From Sambucus nigra (lineage: Eukaryota; Streptophyta; Magnoliopsida; Dipsacales; Adoxaceae): a stretch of 64,000 nt of DNA. Positions 1-11,036 of the stretch are shown here, piece by piece. The DNA lies in the NCBI GenBank assembly GCA_949130495.1, contig OX422221.1:481791659-481855658 (forward strand), in the 5' to 3' direction. Both the position numbers and the translations under genes were made by a program. Positions within the stretch are counted from its first letter, which is position 1. Each line of letters starts with the position of its first letter. Below the pieces are notes generated by a model, which was not told where the DNA came from, did not search any database, and saw only the letters and a list, made by a program, of their open reading frames with translations.

Positions 1-1317
1 TTGAATTGGACTATCATGCGTTGTTTTATACATTGATTAATCATTCTTGTTGGTGTGACTTGTTGGTATTATTAAATATCATTGTGACGACGGATTGTTG
101 GGTAATTTTTGCTCTCCCTATATTTTAGGATACCTTCTAGGTATGGGACTAGTTGGTAGATTATCGCGTTTTTATCATCTTGGGGGTGGGCTGATTTTTT
201 GATACTTTATCGTCGTTACGGTAGTCTAAGTACGAGACTAAGTTAAGATTTATGTTAGAAAATCCTCTTATACATAGGATAGGACGTATTGATAACTTGG
301 GGACCCTTAGGTATGGGTCTAAGGGGTATTTTGAGGATCTCACATCGATTAAAAGGGTGGGGTGATTATAAATTGAGAACTTGAGAATTAATGCCTAAGA
401 TAAAAACGGGTATTAAAATTTATGGTGACATAATGTGTCGGGGCCGACAGTTTAAACGGGTCAGAGGACGATTTTTGTCGTGTCGTGTGTGGAACCTTGT
501 CATGTGTCGGGGCCGACAGTAAACGGGTCAGAGGACGATTGACAAGGGGAACCTTGTCATGTGTCGGGGCCGACAGTAAACGGGTCAGAGGACGATTGAC
601 AAGGGGAAGTGTGACACTTTAATAAAAAGTGAGAACTATAATAAAAGCTGGTTAATTTAATTAAATTAACATCGTGGGACTTGGGAATTTAAAATCATAT
701 TGGTGTGCCTTTATAAATGGGGATTTATGCGGGTAGTTAGTGATTTATATCTATCGCGTTTAATTATCCCGTTTAATTTAAAATATTCTATTGTGATATT
801 TATTGCGTATAATGCTACTGTCTGGATTCAAGGATCCTATTTGAGGGGAGTAGTGTGTATTCTTGCTCGGGGCTTTGGCTCTGACCCATGCGTTGACTAA
901 TCTTTTTCAGGATTAGAATTTGGAGAAGCTGTATAAGTTTATCGGAGTTATCATTGGAGGTGCAGCTGGAGTTATTTACTTTATGGCATAGTTTAGTTAG
1001 ACTTTCTTTTCCAGTCGTATTATGAGACTTCATTTGAGTTTTATTGGGCCATTCGGTTCCAAAGTTGTTTAGAGGATTTATTTTGGGATTATTTCAGATT
1101 TTATTTAATCATTATTGGAGATTGGATTTTTGGAGCTAGCATGTGATGGATCTTTTATCGCTTAGTTATTTGTGATAATTTGAAATTGACCAATTATTTA
1201 TCTTATGGACTGATTTATTTGTCTCATATCTGTCTCATGCTAAGAATGATATTTATTTAGTTCACGCCCGACTTAGTTTTGGTGGCGGACGACGCCAGAA
1301 TTAGGCGGGGTGTGACA
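1..1317 (+). repeat. LTR-A (5' LTR, left end off the window)
   Basis: The right end is a typical LTR terminus, reading ...GGCGGGGTGTGACA, followed after two bases by an initiator-Met PBS. A clear homologue lies inverted at 54915-56763; it shares the GGCTCTGACC block followed by GCGTTGACTAA, the GCAGCTGGAGTTATTTACTT block and the terminal GTGTGACA. That homologue is longer, so several hundred bases of this LTR lie left of the window. The GGCTCTGACC word also occurs in the LTRs of the 40129-45848 element, which suggests a related (Tekay/Del-like chromovirus) lineage; this lineage call is inference from LTR style only, because no coding domain remains. Confidence 0.75.
434..616 (+). repeat. Tandem repeat inside LTR-A
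   Basis: Three copies begin at 434, 503 and 560, each opening with TGTGTCGGGGCCGACAGT and containing ACGGGTCAGAGGACGA. The last two have a 57-bp period; the first carries an extra 12 bases. The inverted LTR-A copy has three diverged copies of the same block at about 55676-55870, so the triplication predates the two insertions. Confidence 0.8.
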
Positions 1318-1562
1318 GATGGTATCAGAGCTTAGGTATACGACAACTCTCGGGTCTTGGGTTTTGGGTCTGTTGCGTTTTTGTGGCGCGTATTTTTGGA
1401 GATAGAAATTTTTAGAGAATCGTTTTGCGTTAGGCATCTAGATTAGATGTGAGGAAATTATTATTTTGGAGACGAGATTATTTTTGGAGATTGTTGACCT
1501 GATTTTTGAGAGTTAGGTATTCGGCGAATTTCGAGGGCGAAACTCCATTGTTAGTGGGGAAG
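1318..1562 (+). other. 245-bp internal stub between LTR-A and LTR-B (PBS, leader, PPT)
   Basis: The stub starts with the PBS and leader of an LTR element and ends with a segment resembling the end of a Ty3/gypsy pol frame and its polypurine tract: a GCGAATTTCGAGGGCGAAAC segment, then AGTGGGGAAG (1553-1562) directly before the TGTAACA start of LTR-B. No gag, RT or integrase lies between. The likeliest history is a deletion or unequal recombination that removed all coding sequence. Confidence 0.65.
1320..1334 (+). other. Primer binding site (initiator Met tRNA type)
   Basis: TGGTATCAGAGC lies two bases after the CA end of LTR-A. This is the standard plant LTR-retrotransposon minus-strand primer site complementary to the 3' end of initiator methionine tRNA. 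It fixes plus-strand orientation for this element. Confidence 0.85.
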
Positions 1563-2990
1563 TGTAACAACCCGCGTAATTTTTGGGGTATTTTCGAAAT
1601 TAAAAGGAAAAAAATAAATTTTGAGATAAAATTATTTTTATTGCTCAAATATGTTGGTTATTATTTTTAAAGGCGATAATTTCAAACGGTTTCGAAATCG
1701 GAATTAAAATGGAGTTTTAATTGAATTTTTATTATTTAGAAGAGTCCTCAAAATATAAAACTCTCTATGAGTCCTCAAAACATAAAACTCTCTAGTAAAA
1801 ATAATATTTTTAGAAATCCGGCCGTTCGATCTAGCTGAATTTTTGTCAGCAGTCCTGTCTCGCCGTTCGCTATAACATACTAAAATTTGAAGCGATTCCA
1901 ACGGTCCGATCGCCCGTAATAATTTTTTTAGTGTTTGTATGTGATTAGAACTCTTTTATTAATCAAACTCTTAATCCTTTATATATCAACAAATTCGTGG
2001 ATGGACTTTTCAAATCACTTTTTCTCAAACTTTTCAACCAGAAAACCTCTCCAAAATTACTCCCTTTCATATACAAACCATAGCCCCAAACTTATTCAAG
2101 ATTTCAACCTTAGATTATAAGCTTATTTGGTGTTTTCTCGAGTTTGGGCTAGAACGAGATTTGATTATTTTTGCGAGAGGAACGTGATGGTGTGTTTAGA
2201 TTTTGAGGCTGAAATTATATGATGATTTTAAGGTATGGGGTTTTACACAATATGCTCCTTAATCTCGCGAGTATCATTCTCATTGTTTTCTTCTGATTAT
2301 TGACTCATATTTGAATTGCTAAATTCATTGGAATTTGGAAATATTTATTGGAATCTAATTTTGATTCACGTGGTATTATATTTGGTGTTGAGCATGTTGT
2401 CATGAGATTTTAATATGGCACTGAAGTTGGGCACCCGCCAATATTCCTTTTTCCGGATATGCTAGAAAAATGCATAGGCGCGGTACGGTGGTGAGGCCTG
2501 GTGACCCGGTTAATGTGTTGTTGAGAAATTATATTGATATAATTTCTTATGGGATTCACGTTGATTTGAATATTCGTATTCGTATTGTGACGTTTTATTC
2601 AACGCTAACATATTTGTTGAGCATCTTTCCTGTCGTATTGTGTACTTCCCCATATTTTCTTTTAGTGGCAGGTTAGCGCGGATTTTGGGCGCTTTGGATT
2701 TGATTGGGATGGATTTTAGCGTGGATTATTATTGGGAAGGATTTTTAATACAAGATGAGAAGATTGTATTTATTTATATGTATAGAGCATTGGAGATTTA
2801 TTTTATTTCGAGATAGTTAGTTTGTTGTAATTATTTCGAGAGAATTGTATTAATTTGAAGAGATTTGAGATTTGTGGTTTCTTTTCTATATTGGGATTTA
2901 GATGCTCTATACCTTGTGATTTGTGGATTTGAATTTAGTTTATCGACAGTAGCGCTCAGTTCGCTCTCCCCGGGTGGGCGGGGTGTTACA
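1563..2990 (+). repeat. LTR-B (3' LTR, complete)
   Basis: The ends are perfect short inverted repeats, TGTAACA at the start and TGTTACA at the end. A PPT-like run precedes it and decayed T1 integrase sequence follows directly, so 2990 is the outer edge of the inserted element. By eye it does not align to LTR-A apart from the GGCGGGGTGT[GT]ACA terminus, although the two should be identical if they were the paired LTRs of one element. The expected 5-bp target duplication would be CCCTC (2991-2995), but its left partner is outside the window. Confidence 0.75.
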
Positions 2991-3213
2991 CCCTCATCGT
3001 TGGCTAATAGTATCCCTGTGTCGTTATCCACTGTAGGAGTGTTCGACCTTCTATATGAGCTCCACAGGAGACTTCGTGAACCTCTTTAATCAGGTCGTTA
3101 ACTTCTGAGGGATTCAAACATCTCTGTAGACCTGCTATGATGCCCCTTCTATACAAAATGCCATTATTCTGTACATATCGAGCAAATTTAAACTTCAGCC
3201 TCTTGGCTGCAAG
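2991..3213 (-). pseudogene. T1 integrase N-terminal fragment (zinc-binding region)
   Basis: The minus strand reads through the segment that precedes and includes the start of the H2C2 zinc-binding region of Tat integrase. It is nucleotide-alignable to 63520-63760 in T4, where the intact frame reads HPSEV..., HEGSCGAH and GYYWPTMRAD. The fragment ends at 2990 where LTR-B is inserted, so the rest of the zinc domain and the DDE core are missing from the window. Frame breaks are present. Confidence 0.75.
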
Positions 3214-5290
3214 TTAGTCAGTTGGTATAAGTCCTTCTTCGATATATACCATGATGGGGTCCATCCAGTACGGTCCTATATCTAGGGTAATTAATTTCAC
3301 CATTAAATCTTCATCTATGCTCTGTTTTGCCAGTATCTCGATATGAATCCTTCTTCGTAGCTCGGTGCGAGTAGCTGAAGCCAATAAAGCTAGTGCGTCA
3401 GCTTTCGCATTCTCCAATCTTGGGATTCTGATCAACTGAACTGATGTGAAGGTGGCCAAAATCTCCATAGGTTTGGCGTGATATCTTGACATCAAGTCTC
3501 CTTCACCGCATACAACCCCAGAATCTAATGTATAATTAATTGTGAATCACTAAACACGGTGACTTGCTCTGCATGCATTATTTTTGCTAAACTGAGGCCC
3601 ACAATCACAACTTCATATTCGGCCTCATTATTGGAAGCTTTAAATTAAAAGCGCAGAGCGTATTCGAAATCTAACCCATCAGGGATTTTAAGAATTATTC
3701 CGGCTCCACTACCCGTGGCACACGAAGAGCCATCAACATGCAAGTTCCATACGGGTATACCATTATCAAACCCTTAATCTGATAAGGTTCCCTGACGGAA
3801 TATTTCACACTTCCTCTTATCATTCACCAACCCAAGGCTATTATCCGACAATGCTTGTTGCTCGTTATTCATCCTTTCTGGGAGATCTGTTATGGGGAGT
3901 TGATCAAGAATTGTCTTTGATGATCCTGTAATGTTCTTGGGTTGTTCTGCATTAGACTATCGTTGGTCAGGGGTATCTGGGTAAGTAAATTCCGCAATGA
4001 AGTTTGCCACCACCTACCCTTTGAGTGAGGACCTTGGCTCATAAACGATATCATACTAGCTCAGTTCGACCGCCCAATACATCAATCTTTTGGAATTTTC
4101 TGGCTTGTACAAGGCCTGTATAAGTGGCATATCAGTGTACACCACCATGGTATGGGCCTGGAAGTAAAGTTTCATCCTCCTACTCGCCTCTATTAGAGCT
4201 AATGCCAGCTTTTCCAGCTTTGGATATCTAATCTCTGCACCTCAGAATGCCTTACTGGTGTAGTACACCAATTTTTGCACTCCATCTTTCGCTCTTATCA
4301 ATGTTGAGCTGACTGCACTCTCCGAGACATATAGATACAAATATAATCTTTCTCCCATTACCGACCTGGACAACAGTAGAGGTGTTCCTAAATACTTTTT
4401 TTAATTCTTGAAATGCTTGCTCGCACTCATCATTCCACTCAAAAGTTGTTCTGAGGGTCTTGAAGAATGGGAGACATTTGTCTGTTGCTCTCGATACAAA
4501 CCTATTAAGAGCTGCAACACGGCCTATGAGGATTTGCACTTTTTTCTTCGTGGCTGGAGATCGTAGTTCCAACAAAGCTTTGATCTTCTCCAGATTTGCT
4601 TCAATGCCTCGCTGATTCACAATATATCCGAGGAACATGCCTTCTCGTACACCAAATATGCATTTCGTTGGGTTCATCTTCATCTGATATTTTTTTAGTT
4701 GATCAAAGGTTTGGTCGAGATCAGCTAGATGTTCGACGACTTTCTTGCTCTTAGTTATCATATCATCGATGTAAACCTCCATGTTTTTGTCTATTTGCTC
4801 TGTAAAAACTTTATTCATCAACCTCTGATATGTAGCACCTGCATTTTTTAGTCTGAAAGGCATAATGTTATATTGGCATAATAAAAGAAGTACTCCCCCT
4901 GTCTTCTGGTTTCATCTTAATCTGATTATAGCTGGAATAAGCGTCCATGAAGCTCAATAACTCGTGCCCCAAGGTAGTGTCCACCAACGGATCAATTCGG
5001 GGCAAGGGAAAGTAATCTTTGGGGCAGACTTTATTAAGATCTATGAAGTCTACACGCATCTTCCACTTATTCTTTATCTTTTTCACCATCACAACATTAG
5101 CTAGCCAATCAGGATATTTGACATCTTCAATGAAAGAGGCCTTTTGGAGCTTCTCAACTTCCTCCTGGATAGCCTGGTTCTTCTCTGGGCTAAATACCCT
5201 TCTTCGCTGCTTCACTGGCTTGACCTCCTTATTAACATTGAGCTCGTGGCACAAGAAGGCCGGGTCTATCCCTGGCATATCTTCATGACT
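3214..5290 (-). pseudogene. T1 reverse transcriptase - RNase H (pol, broken)
   Basis: RT lies at 4252-5280, split near 4864: the first part has MPGIDP, a VKQRRR stretch and the KMRVDFIDLNK block; the second has MPFRLKNAGATYQ and the polymerase box YIDDM. Connection and RNase H follow at 3214-4250 with VDGSSC, NNEAEYE and SDSQL. Premature stops interrupt RNase H at 4056-4058, 4014-4016 and 3535-3537; each is TAG where Tat relatives such as T2 have glutamine, consistent with CAG to TAG. RT copies the element's RNA and RNase H removes it. The frame is dead. Confidence 0.85.
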
Positions 5291-5302
5291 CCATGCAAAA
5301 GT

Positions 5303-5950
5303 TTACTTTCTATGCCATAAAAATTCCACTAGTTCCGGCTTTATTGACGGATCCAATGAAGCGCTAATTTGAGTAATCCGCTCTGGTCGTTCATCGTCCA
5401 GAATGATGTTTTTCGTAGCTTCGACGACTTGACCCTTCACAAGATGAGACTCATCCCTGGGGTCCAAAGCCTCAATCTCTGCATCATCAGTCTCATCCAC
5501 CTCGTAGGTGGCCATTTTCTTCTTGGCCTCCTCCAGTTCCTCCCGTTCGACAGATGAATAGTAGCATTCTCGAGCTACTTTCTAGTCACCTTTCACAACT
5601 CCAATCCCCAAATTGGTCGAAAACTTCATTACGAAATAAAGGCTGATTGGACCTACTCTCCCCGTGATTATGTTATAGGCTGATTGGACATTTTTATCCA
5701 TTACGAAAAAGCATACTTTTTCTGTTCTGCAAGCAGGCCAGGTGTCAATGAGAATGTCCAACTTGATCGTTCCAATACGAAAAACCTTCTCGTCGGTAAA
5801 ACTAAGGAGGGGCCTGTGATATGGCTCCAACTGGACTAACTTCAAATTTAAACTATCAAAATAGAGGTAGAACATGATGTATGCAGAGCTACCATTGTCT
5901 ACCAGTATACGTGAGACCACCACATCCTTCATTCTTATCTTGACTACCAA
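5303..5950 (-). pseudogene. T1 aspartic protease and protease-RT linker
   Basis: The minus-strand frame 5582-5950 (about 122 aa) carries the retropepsin active-site region VDNGSSAYIM near residue 18 and a later YNIITGR loop typical of Tat proteases. A second frame (5303-5515) is the acidic linker that joins protease to RT in these polyproteins, with DPRDE and ILDDE motifs matching the T2 linker. The two are in different frames, so at least one indel separates them. Role: maturation of Gag-Pol inside virus-like particles. Confidence 0.75.
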
Positions 5951-6013
5951 GGGGTCGTCATGAGGATACAGTACGCCAGCAAGATCATGTTTGGAAAAAC
6001 AAATAACTAATTT

Positions 6014-7921
6014 TTATTTGTTCACCTTCCTCAGGCGATCATCTTGGGCCAAATTTATGCATTGTATATAAGAACAAGCCTGGGCCTCATTGAGGTAAGC
6101 TTTCCTTTTAGCAGTCTGATCTTCGCCTCCTCCATCGCCACCTGTAATCACATTACATTCAAATGATCCAAAGTGGATTGAGAATACCTCATGCTCGAGT
6201 TGCCTTGGCTTTTTAGGGAGGTCAGGGTCTTCCTCTGGATCATCTTCATGGTCCCTATTTTTGTCATTTCTTGGTCGGCGAGGAGATTTGGACCTTTGTC
6301 TTTCTTTTTCGTTAGCCTTCCCACCATTCTGATGATCAACAAATTTACTCAATTTTCCTTGCCTAATGAGTGCTTCGATCTCATTCTGGAGAGCTATGCA
6401 GCGTTTGGTCGTGTGGCCATGATCTCTATGGAACTCACAATATTTGGACTTATCCCTCTTATTGGGGTCTGTTCTCAGTTTCTCCGGCCAAGTTAGCTCC
6501 TCGTTATTCTTGAAGTCCTCCAAAATATGGTTTATTCCCACCTTTAAGGGAGTATAATTCCCATACTTCTTTAACTGCTCGAATGCCTCATTGACTTTTG
6601 GTCGCTTACCGTTCCCATTGCGTTTTTCATCCTTCTTCTCCATTATACCTTTTGCCTTGGTCTCTACTTTAGTGTCAGCATTCTTCTTCACAACCATGGC
6701 CTCTTCCATGCTCATGATCTTAGCTGCTTTTGCCATCAGTTCTGCCATGGATTTAGGGGGGGCTTTGGCCAACGTATAATATAACTTGTCAGGTAACAGA
6801 CCACTCACCAGAGCTGTGATTGTTGTCTTCTCCTCATAGTTAATCACCTCAAGTTTCTCGTTATTAAAATGAGTAATGTAATCCCTAATACTTTATCTTG
6901 TTTTCTGCCTCACGCTCAATAGGTGCGCTACTCTCTTAACTGGCTTTGCACCAAAGCATAAGTTCCCTATGAATAGCTCTACCAGCTGATAGAAAGTAGC
7001 AATTATCCCCCGAGGAAGGTTGTTGTACCATATTTGGGATGACCCAGTGATAGTTCCTGAGAATGCCCTGCACCTCATCTCATCGCAAAGCACATAGATA
7101 TCAGCAGCAGCTTGGTACTGCTCTATGTGGTGGACGAGATCAGTTTTTCCATCATATTTAGGCATCACTACAGGCGCTTTAAATTTTGATGGTGTGGGAA
7201 AATCCACGATTGCTTGTACAAAGGGTGACCCTTGGGCAAAAGTTCTTTGTAGGGGGTTCTTATCTTTAGCCATTTCCCCTAACCGATCTTCTAACCTCTG
7301 AATGGAACCCTTCCACGCATCATTCCCAGCCTCATGCCTATTTGCCCGAGCAACAAAGTGCGCTGAATTCTCCTCTTAGGATCTTTCATTACGGGTTATT
7401 GGGTGTGATTGGTCAGAACCTTCCCTTAGATCGGTTGGTCGTTAAGAATTCCTCGACGCAATCCTAGGGGGGTTTCAATACCTCCTAGGGCCCAAATGGT
7501 CAAAGGGGGAGACTTTGCTCAACCTTTCCAGAGCGCTTGTTCGCTCAGGAGTTAGGGTAACATTTTATCTAGAATCTGTAGCACTTATAGATGAAGTATG
7601 TCCAGGTTGATATGAAGGATCATTAGACCTCTCAGTATGGCGAGAGTCACTGCGCCTGGGCTGAGAAACATTCGGGAATAGTGTACGTCTGGTTCTTGAA
7701 GATGGCAAATGGGTAGTTCTCTAAACGCTTCGTTGACCTGACTGGGCAGGTGATTCTTCACGAACAGTTTGAATAAGTTATCACATGGTTTCTTACATCG
7801 TCGTTTTCCCTTGGGCTAAGTTGGATACTATTCCTGTAAGTTGATCGATAGTTGGGGGCGTAGAGAAGTTTGGAGGGGCCCCGGTATTATTCCGGTTACT
7901 GGATTCTGGGATCTCAGCCAT
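6014..7921 (-). pseudogene. T1 gag (broken)
   Basis: A start codon at 7919-7921 (MAEIPESS...) sits about 40 bases after the PBS. The capsid-like Retrotrans_gag domain is at 6893-7273, with RCRAFSGTITGSSQIWY matching T2 gag, and the C-terminal part at 6014-6847 carries the zinc knuckle CEFHRDHGHTTKRC followed by a charged, basic tail. The knuckle spacing is C-x2-H-x4-H-x4-C, the variant seen also in T2. Stops occur in the N-terminal section near 7790 and a break near 6890 separates the two halves. Product: structural protein of the particle. Confidence 0.8.
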
Positions 7922-7963
7922 CGGTAATAAGTGCTTAGTGAAAAACACTACGTATAATCGTTT

Positions 7964-7980
7964 CCCAGAGACGGTGCCAA
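7964..7980 (-). other. T1 primer binding site
   Basis: The minus strand reads TTGGCACCGTCTCTGGGA two bases after the LTR end. T2 has TTGGCACCGTCTGTGGG at the same place. This is not the Met-tRNA type; it is the GGCACCGTCTGTGG type I associate with Tat-lineage elements. The exact tRNA is not identified here. Confidence 0.7.
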
Positions 7981-7982
7981 TC

Positions 7983-8443
7983 TGTGGATGTAAAAAACTA
8001 GATTGGATCTAATTAATTAATCACAGATAAAAAAGAATAAGGAAAATAAAATAACAGAGTTTTAAAGTGGTTCAGCCTAATGAAAATGGCCTACGTCCAC
8101 TGTTCTTGTATTGTCAATGTTTGCCTTAATCTCATTGATGATTACCAGAGATCAATTACCCCGTATGAGGGGTGTTACAATGTATTTATAGCCTTGGGGC
8201 TATCAGTATGAATAGACGATATGTCTTTGTTTAATAGACATATACATCTGTACAATGAAAATGTTCATTAAATTCGATATTCATTGAATGAGAAATTATC
8301 GCTTGATCTTCCCAGCCAGGTACTTTGCATGCTGAGTAGGTTGATACGCTGCGTAGCTCGGTGAGCACATGTATTTTCCACGTAGGACAACACGTGTCTT
8401 TGTATAACTGGTCCACGTCAGCTGACTAATTTTCGTTTCAACA
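7983..8443 (-). repeat. T1 5' LTR
   Basis: On the plus strand it runs from TGTGGATG to TTTCAACA (461 bp). Equivalent ends, TGTTGATG and ATCAACA, occur in T4, and the interior aligns with the T4 LTR. A minus-strand TATA box, TATAAATAC, is the complement of 8182-8190, and the conserved LTR hairpin is at 8067-8100. The candidate right target duplication is CTCTA (8444-8448); the partner lies outside the window. Confidence 0.85.
8182..8190 (-). promoter_or_regulatory. T1 LTR TATA box
   Basis: TATAAATAC on the minus strand. The same word is found at matching places in the T3 and T4 LTRs (complements of 49016-49024 and 56959-56967). It probably drives the gag-pol transcript of the element. Confidence 0.6.
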
Positions 8444-9639
8444 CTCTATAAACTATTTTAGAATTTATTTTTTTAAAGTAGAAAATTGATTAAATACAAC
8501 ACACCATGGAGAAACACAAAAATAACCGAATCATGGAAGCGAAATATAGGGGTGTGAACATATTCCATAGGTTAATCAACAGAAATAACCAGATCACATG
8601 TGCAAGAAAGATTGAGACACTACTAAGAATGATCTCAAAATCTACCTTAGGTGTAAAAATGGTGAACTCATGTGAAAGTGACTTAACCTATTTAACAAAT
8701 CAAGATCTTGAATGATTTTCACAACAATGATGCCCAAAACTACGTAATACTTTTCAAGATTTCTATAGTAAGTGCAAAACCATTGATCTTTGACTAAACT
8801 CCCTCAAAATCTCACATATATCAATAACACTCACAATTTTGAAGAAATTAATGCCCATTTATAACAAAGCATCAATGTTCACAGCAAATGGCCTGCCACT
8901 TCTGTTTTTATATGGCTTTAATCTTTTTGGCTCTTTTCATTGCAAATCATAACTTTTCACACAAAGTCAACATGTCTTACGCAGCCTGATTCCATTGCTT
9001 AATATATAACAATTTTATTGAAAAAATGATTTTTTACATCCGGGCAATGGTTCTTACATGCACAACTTTTATCATCTCGTTTTCCACATTTGGTTCATTT
9101 TAAAAGCACAATTGAGATTAAAACACTATAATCTACATGTGATAAGTAAGTGCAATATTTAAATAAGTTCGTGCTCGTGTGTATTAAAGGAGCCAATGAG
9201 TTAAACATGTAACAAGATATCATCAAATCACATTTTAATGACTCCACACATTATAAAGCACATGTATGAAATGATGTCACATCTCAAAATACTATAAAAT
9301 AGTCACGTGGATATGGAACGAATGGGTGACTTGGACATACTGTATGTTCATCCACATATGGTGTTAAAAAGAATAAAAAACCTTTTTTTTTTAAGTTTAT
9401 CAAAATAAAATAAAATCTTTTTGTCATTTTTCACTTATTCTTAAAAAGAAAGAATTTTTTTTTTGTATTTTTTAAAAATTTTCGAGAAAAATAAGAATCT
9501 TTTTGGATTTTTTGAAAAATATATCAAAATGAAGAAAAATGTAAATATAATGTTAATACAATGGTAATACAATTTTGCAATAGGAATAAAATGCATATAA
9601 TCATAAAAATCATCCTATACTAGATAACATATCCATTCT
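8444..9639. other. Non-coding AT-rich stretch, possibly the C1 3' LTR
   Basis: No coding frame is supported. On the minus strand it follows the C1 pol terminus and contains a possible TATA word (ATATAAAAAC, complement of about 8912-8921), so it may be the 3' LTR of copia element C1. I could not align it to the C1 5' LTR region at 29692-30103, so the assignment is weak. T1 may have inserted into it at 8443/8444. Confidence 0.3.
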
Positions 9640-9793
9640 CAGTCAACGGTGCAAATACCTAAAAAAATTCTACGATCCTCAAATTTAAGTGCGTCTAAAG
9701 GTTTCGTGAAAATATCGGCTAATTGACGATCGGTGCTCATAAATCTCAAGGACACGACAATGTCCTCAATTAGGTATCGAATAAAATGCTTGT
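9640..9793 (-). pseudogene. C1 RNase H C-terminus
   Basis: The minus-strand frame gives the copia RNase H terminal motif, including STDRQLADIFTKPLD, near the end of pol. It begins exactly at target duplication CTTGT (9789-9793), where the 3067-bp element entered, and its frame continues from 12861 on the other side. A stop follows shortly after the motif, as expected at the polyprotein end. Confidence 0.85.
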
Positions 9794-11001
9794 TGTTCAC
9801 GAAAATGTATTCTATCCCTAATTAATTAAATTAGTTTAATTAATGTACATTTTAGTTTAACTTAATATATTGATTTTGATGATTCCAAACATATATTTAT
9901 TATATTATACACCTGTTCATGTTAAGTTTTACTTTCACCGCTCAACATACCTCGTCTCTACTCAATGCTATATCCGAGTAAAGGTATTCACGTGTGTTTG
10001 CACATTTGCACTTGACACATTAAGCGCTCATGTATATATTTAGTTTTATATTATTTTTATATAATATACATGACAGTTTAATATACATTTTTTTTACTAC
10101 TACTTATATAATAAATATATTTTTAATTTACTTATATAGTAGTTATATTTCGTTATATATATATATATATATATATACTTAAAGCCGCTTATAAAGAAAA
10201 TAATTTTTTTTATAGTTTTGCTCTAACTGTTTTTTTTGTTATAATTTTTTTATAAATAATACGGATCAGTGTATAAATATTTTCACATTCTTTTTGTTCT
10301 ATCACCCTTATGTTCATGTAAACAAAAAGGCTTGTTGTTTTATCTTATCATTGGCCCCACCATGAGTGGAAGAAATCTTTGAAACCTTTATCTGCTTTCT
10401 CATTTAGCAGAATAGTACTTTTTTGGGGGCTCCACAAATGTCATAGATGGTCCTTGATATTGGAGATATAAGTCTTTGACCATAATAATTGATAATAGAT
10501 GGTAATAGGTTTAAGACCCCATGCGCCTATTTCAAAGGCTTGTCAGCCTTCTTTTTTTTTGTTTGTCCTGATCGTATGATAATATATATTATATATATAT
10601 ATATATTATGGATATGCATGCGTGTATGCATGATATATTAAGTGAGTTGACGCTATCGTTGCTAGCCAACGATTTGAAACCTTCGTCCTTTTATCAGTTA
10701 GTATTTTTTTTCTTCTAACAAATAACTTTTATATGGGAGTTCTTGTCCCATCAGCCTTTAAAAGAAAAACATTTAAAAAAAAAAAAACATTAGGAGCAGT
10801 TCTAGTAGCCCTTGGTCTATAGACTTTGTCATCAATTAAATGCATTAGGTGGTAACTCGATTTGACCATACTGTACCTGATAGAAGACATGTCCTTGATT
10901 ACCGAGATGTGCACCAATTACTGTAGTTCAATGTAGCTACCTGTTAACGTCCTATTCCTTTACTAAAGTTGCCTTGCGCCTGTAGCTCCTTATATCCGTA
11001 C

Positions 11002-11036
<35 letters not shown>

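Larger units (their letters stand above)
2991..8443 (-). mobile_element. T1: decayed Ty3/gypsy Tat-like retrotransposon
   Basis: In minus-strand order the element holds a 5' LTR (7983-8443), PBS, gag, protease, RT, RNase H and the start of integrase; the rest of integrase, any antisense genes and the 3' LTR were displaced beyond the left edge by the LTR-A/LTR-B insertion. The gag knuckle (CEFH...C), the VDNGSSA protease site and the RT style place it in the Tat lineage. It is the same family as T4: the LTR ends and the RNase H to integrase stretch are alignable at the nucleotide level. Coding regions carry several in-frame stops, so it is not autonomous. Confidence 0.9.
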
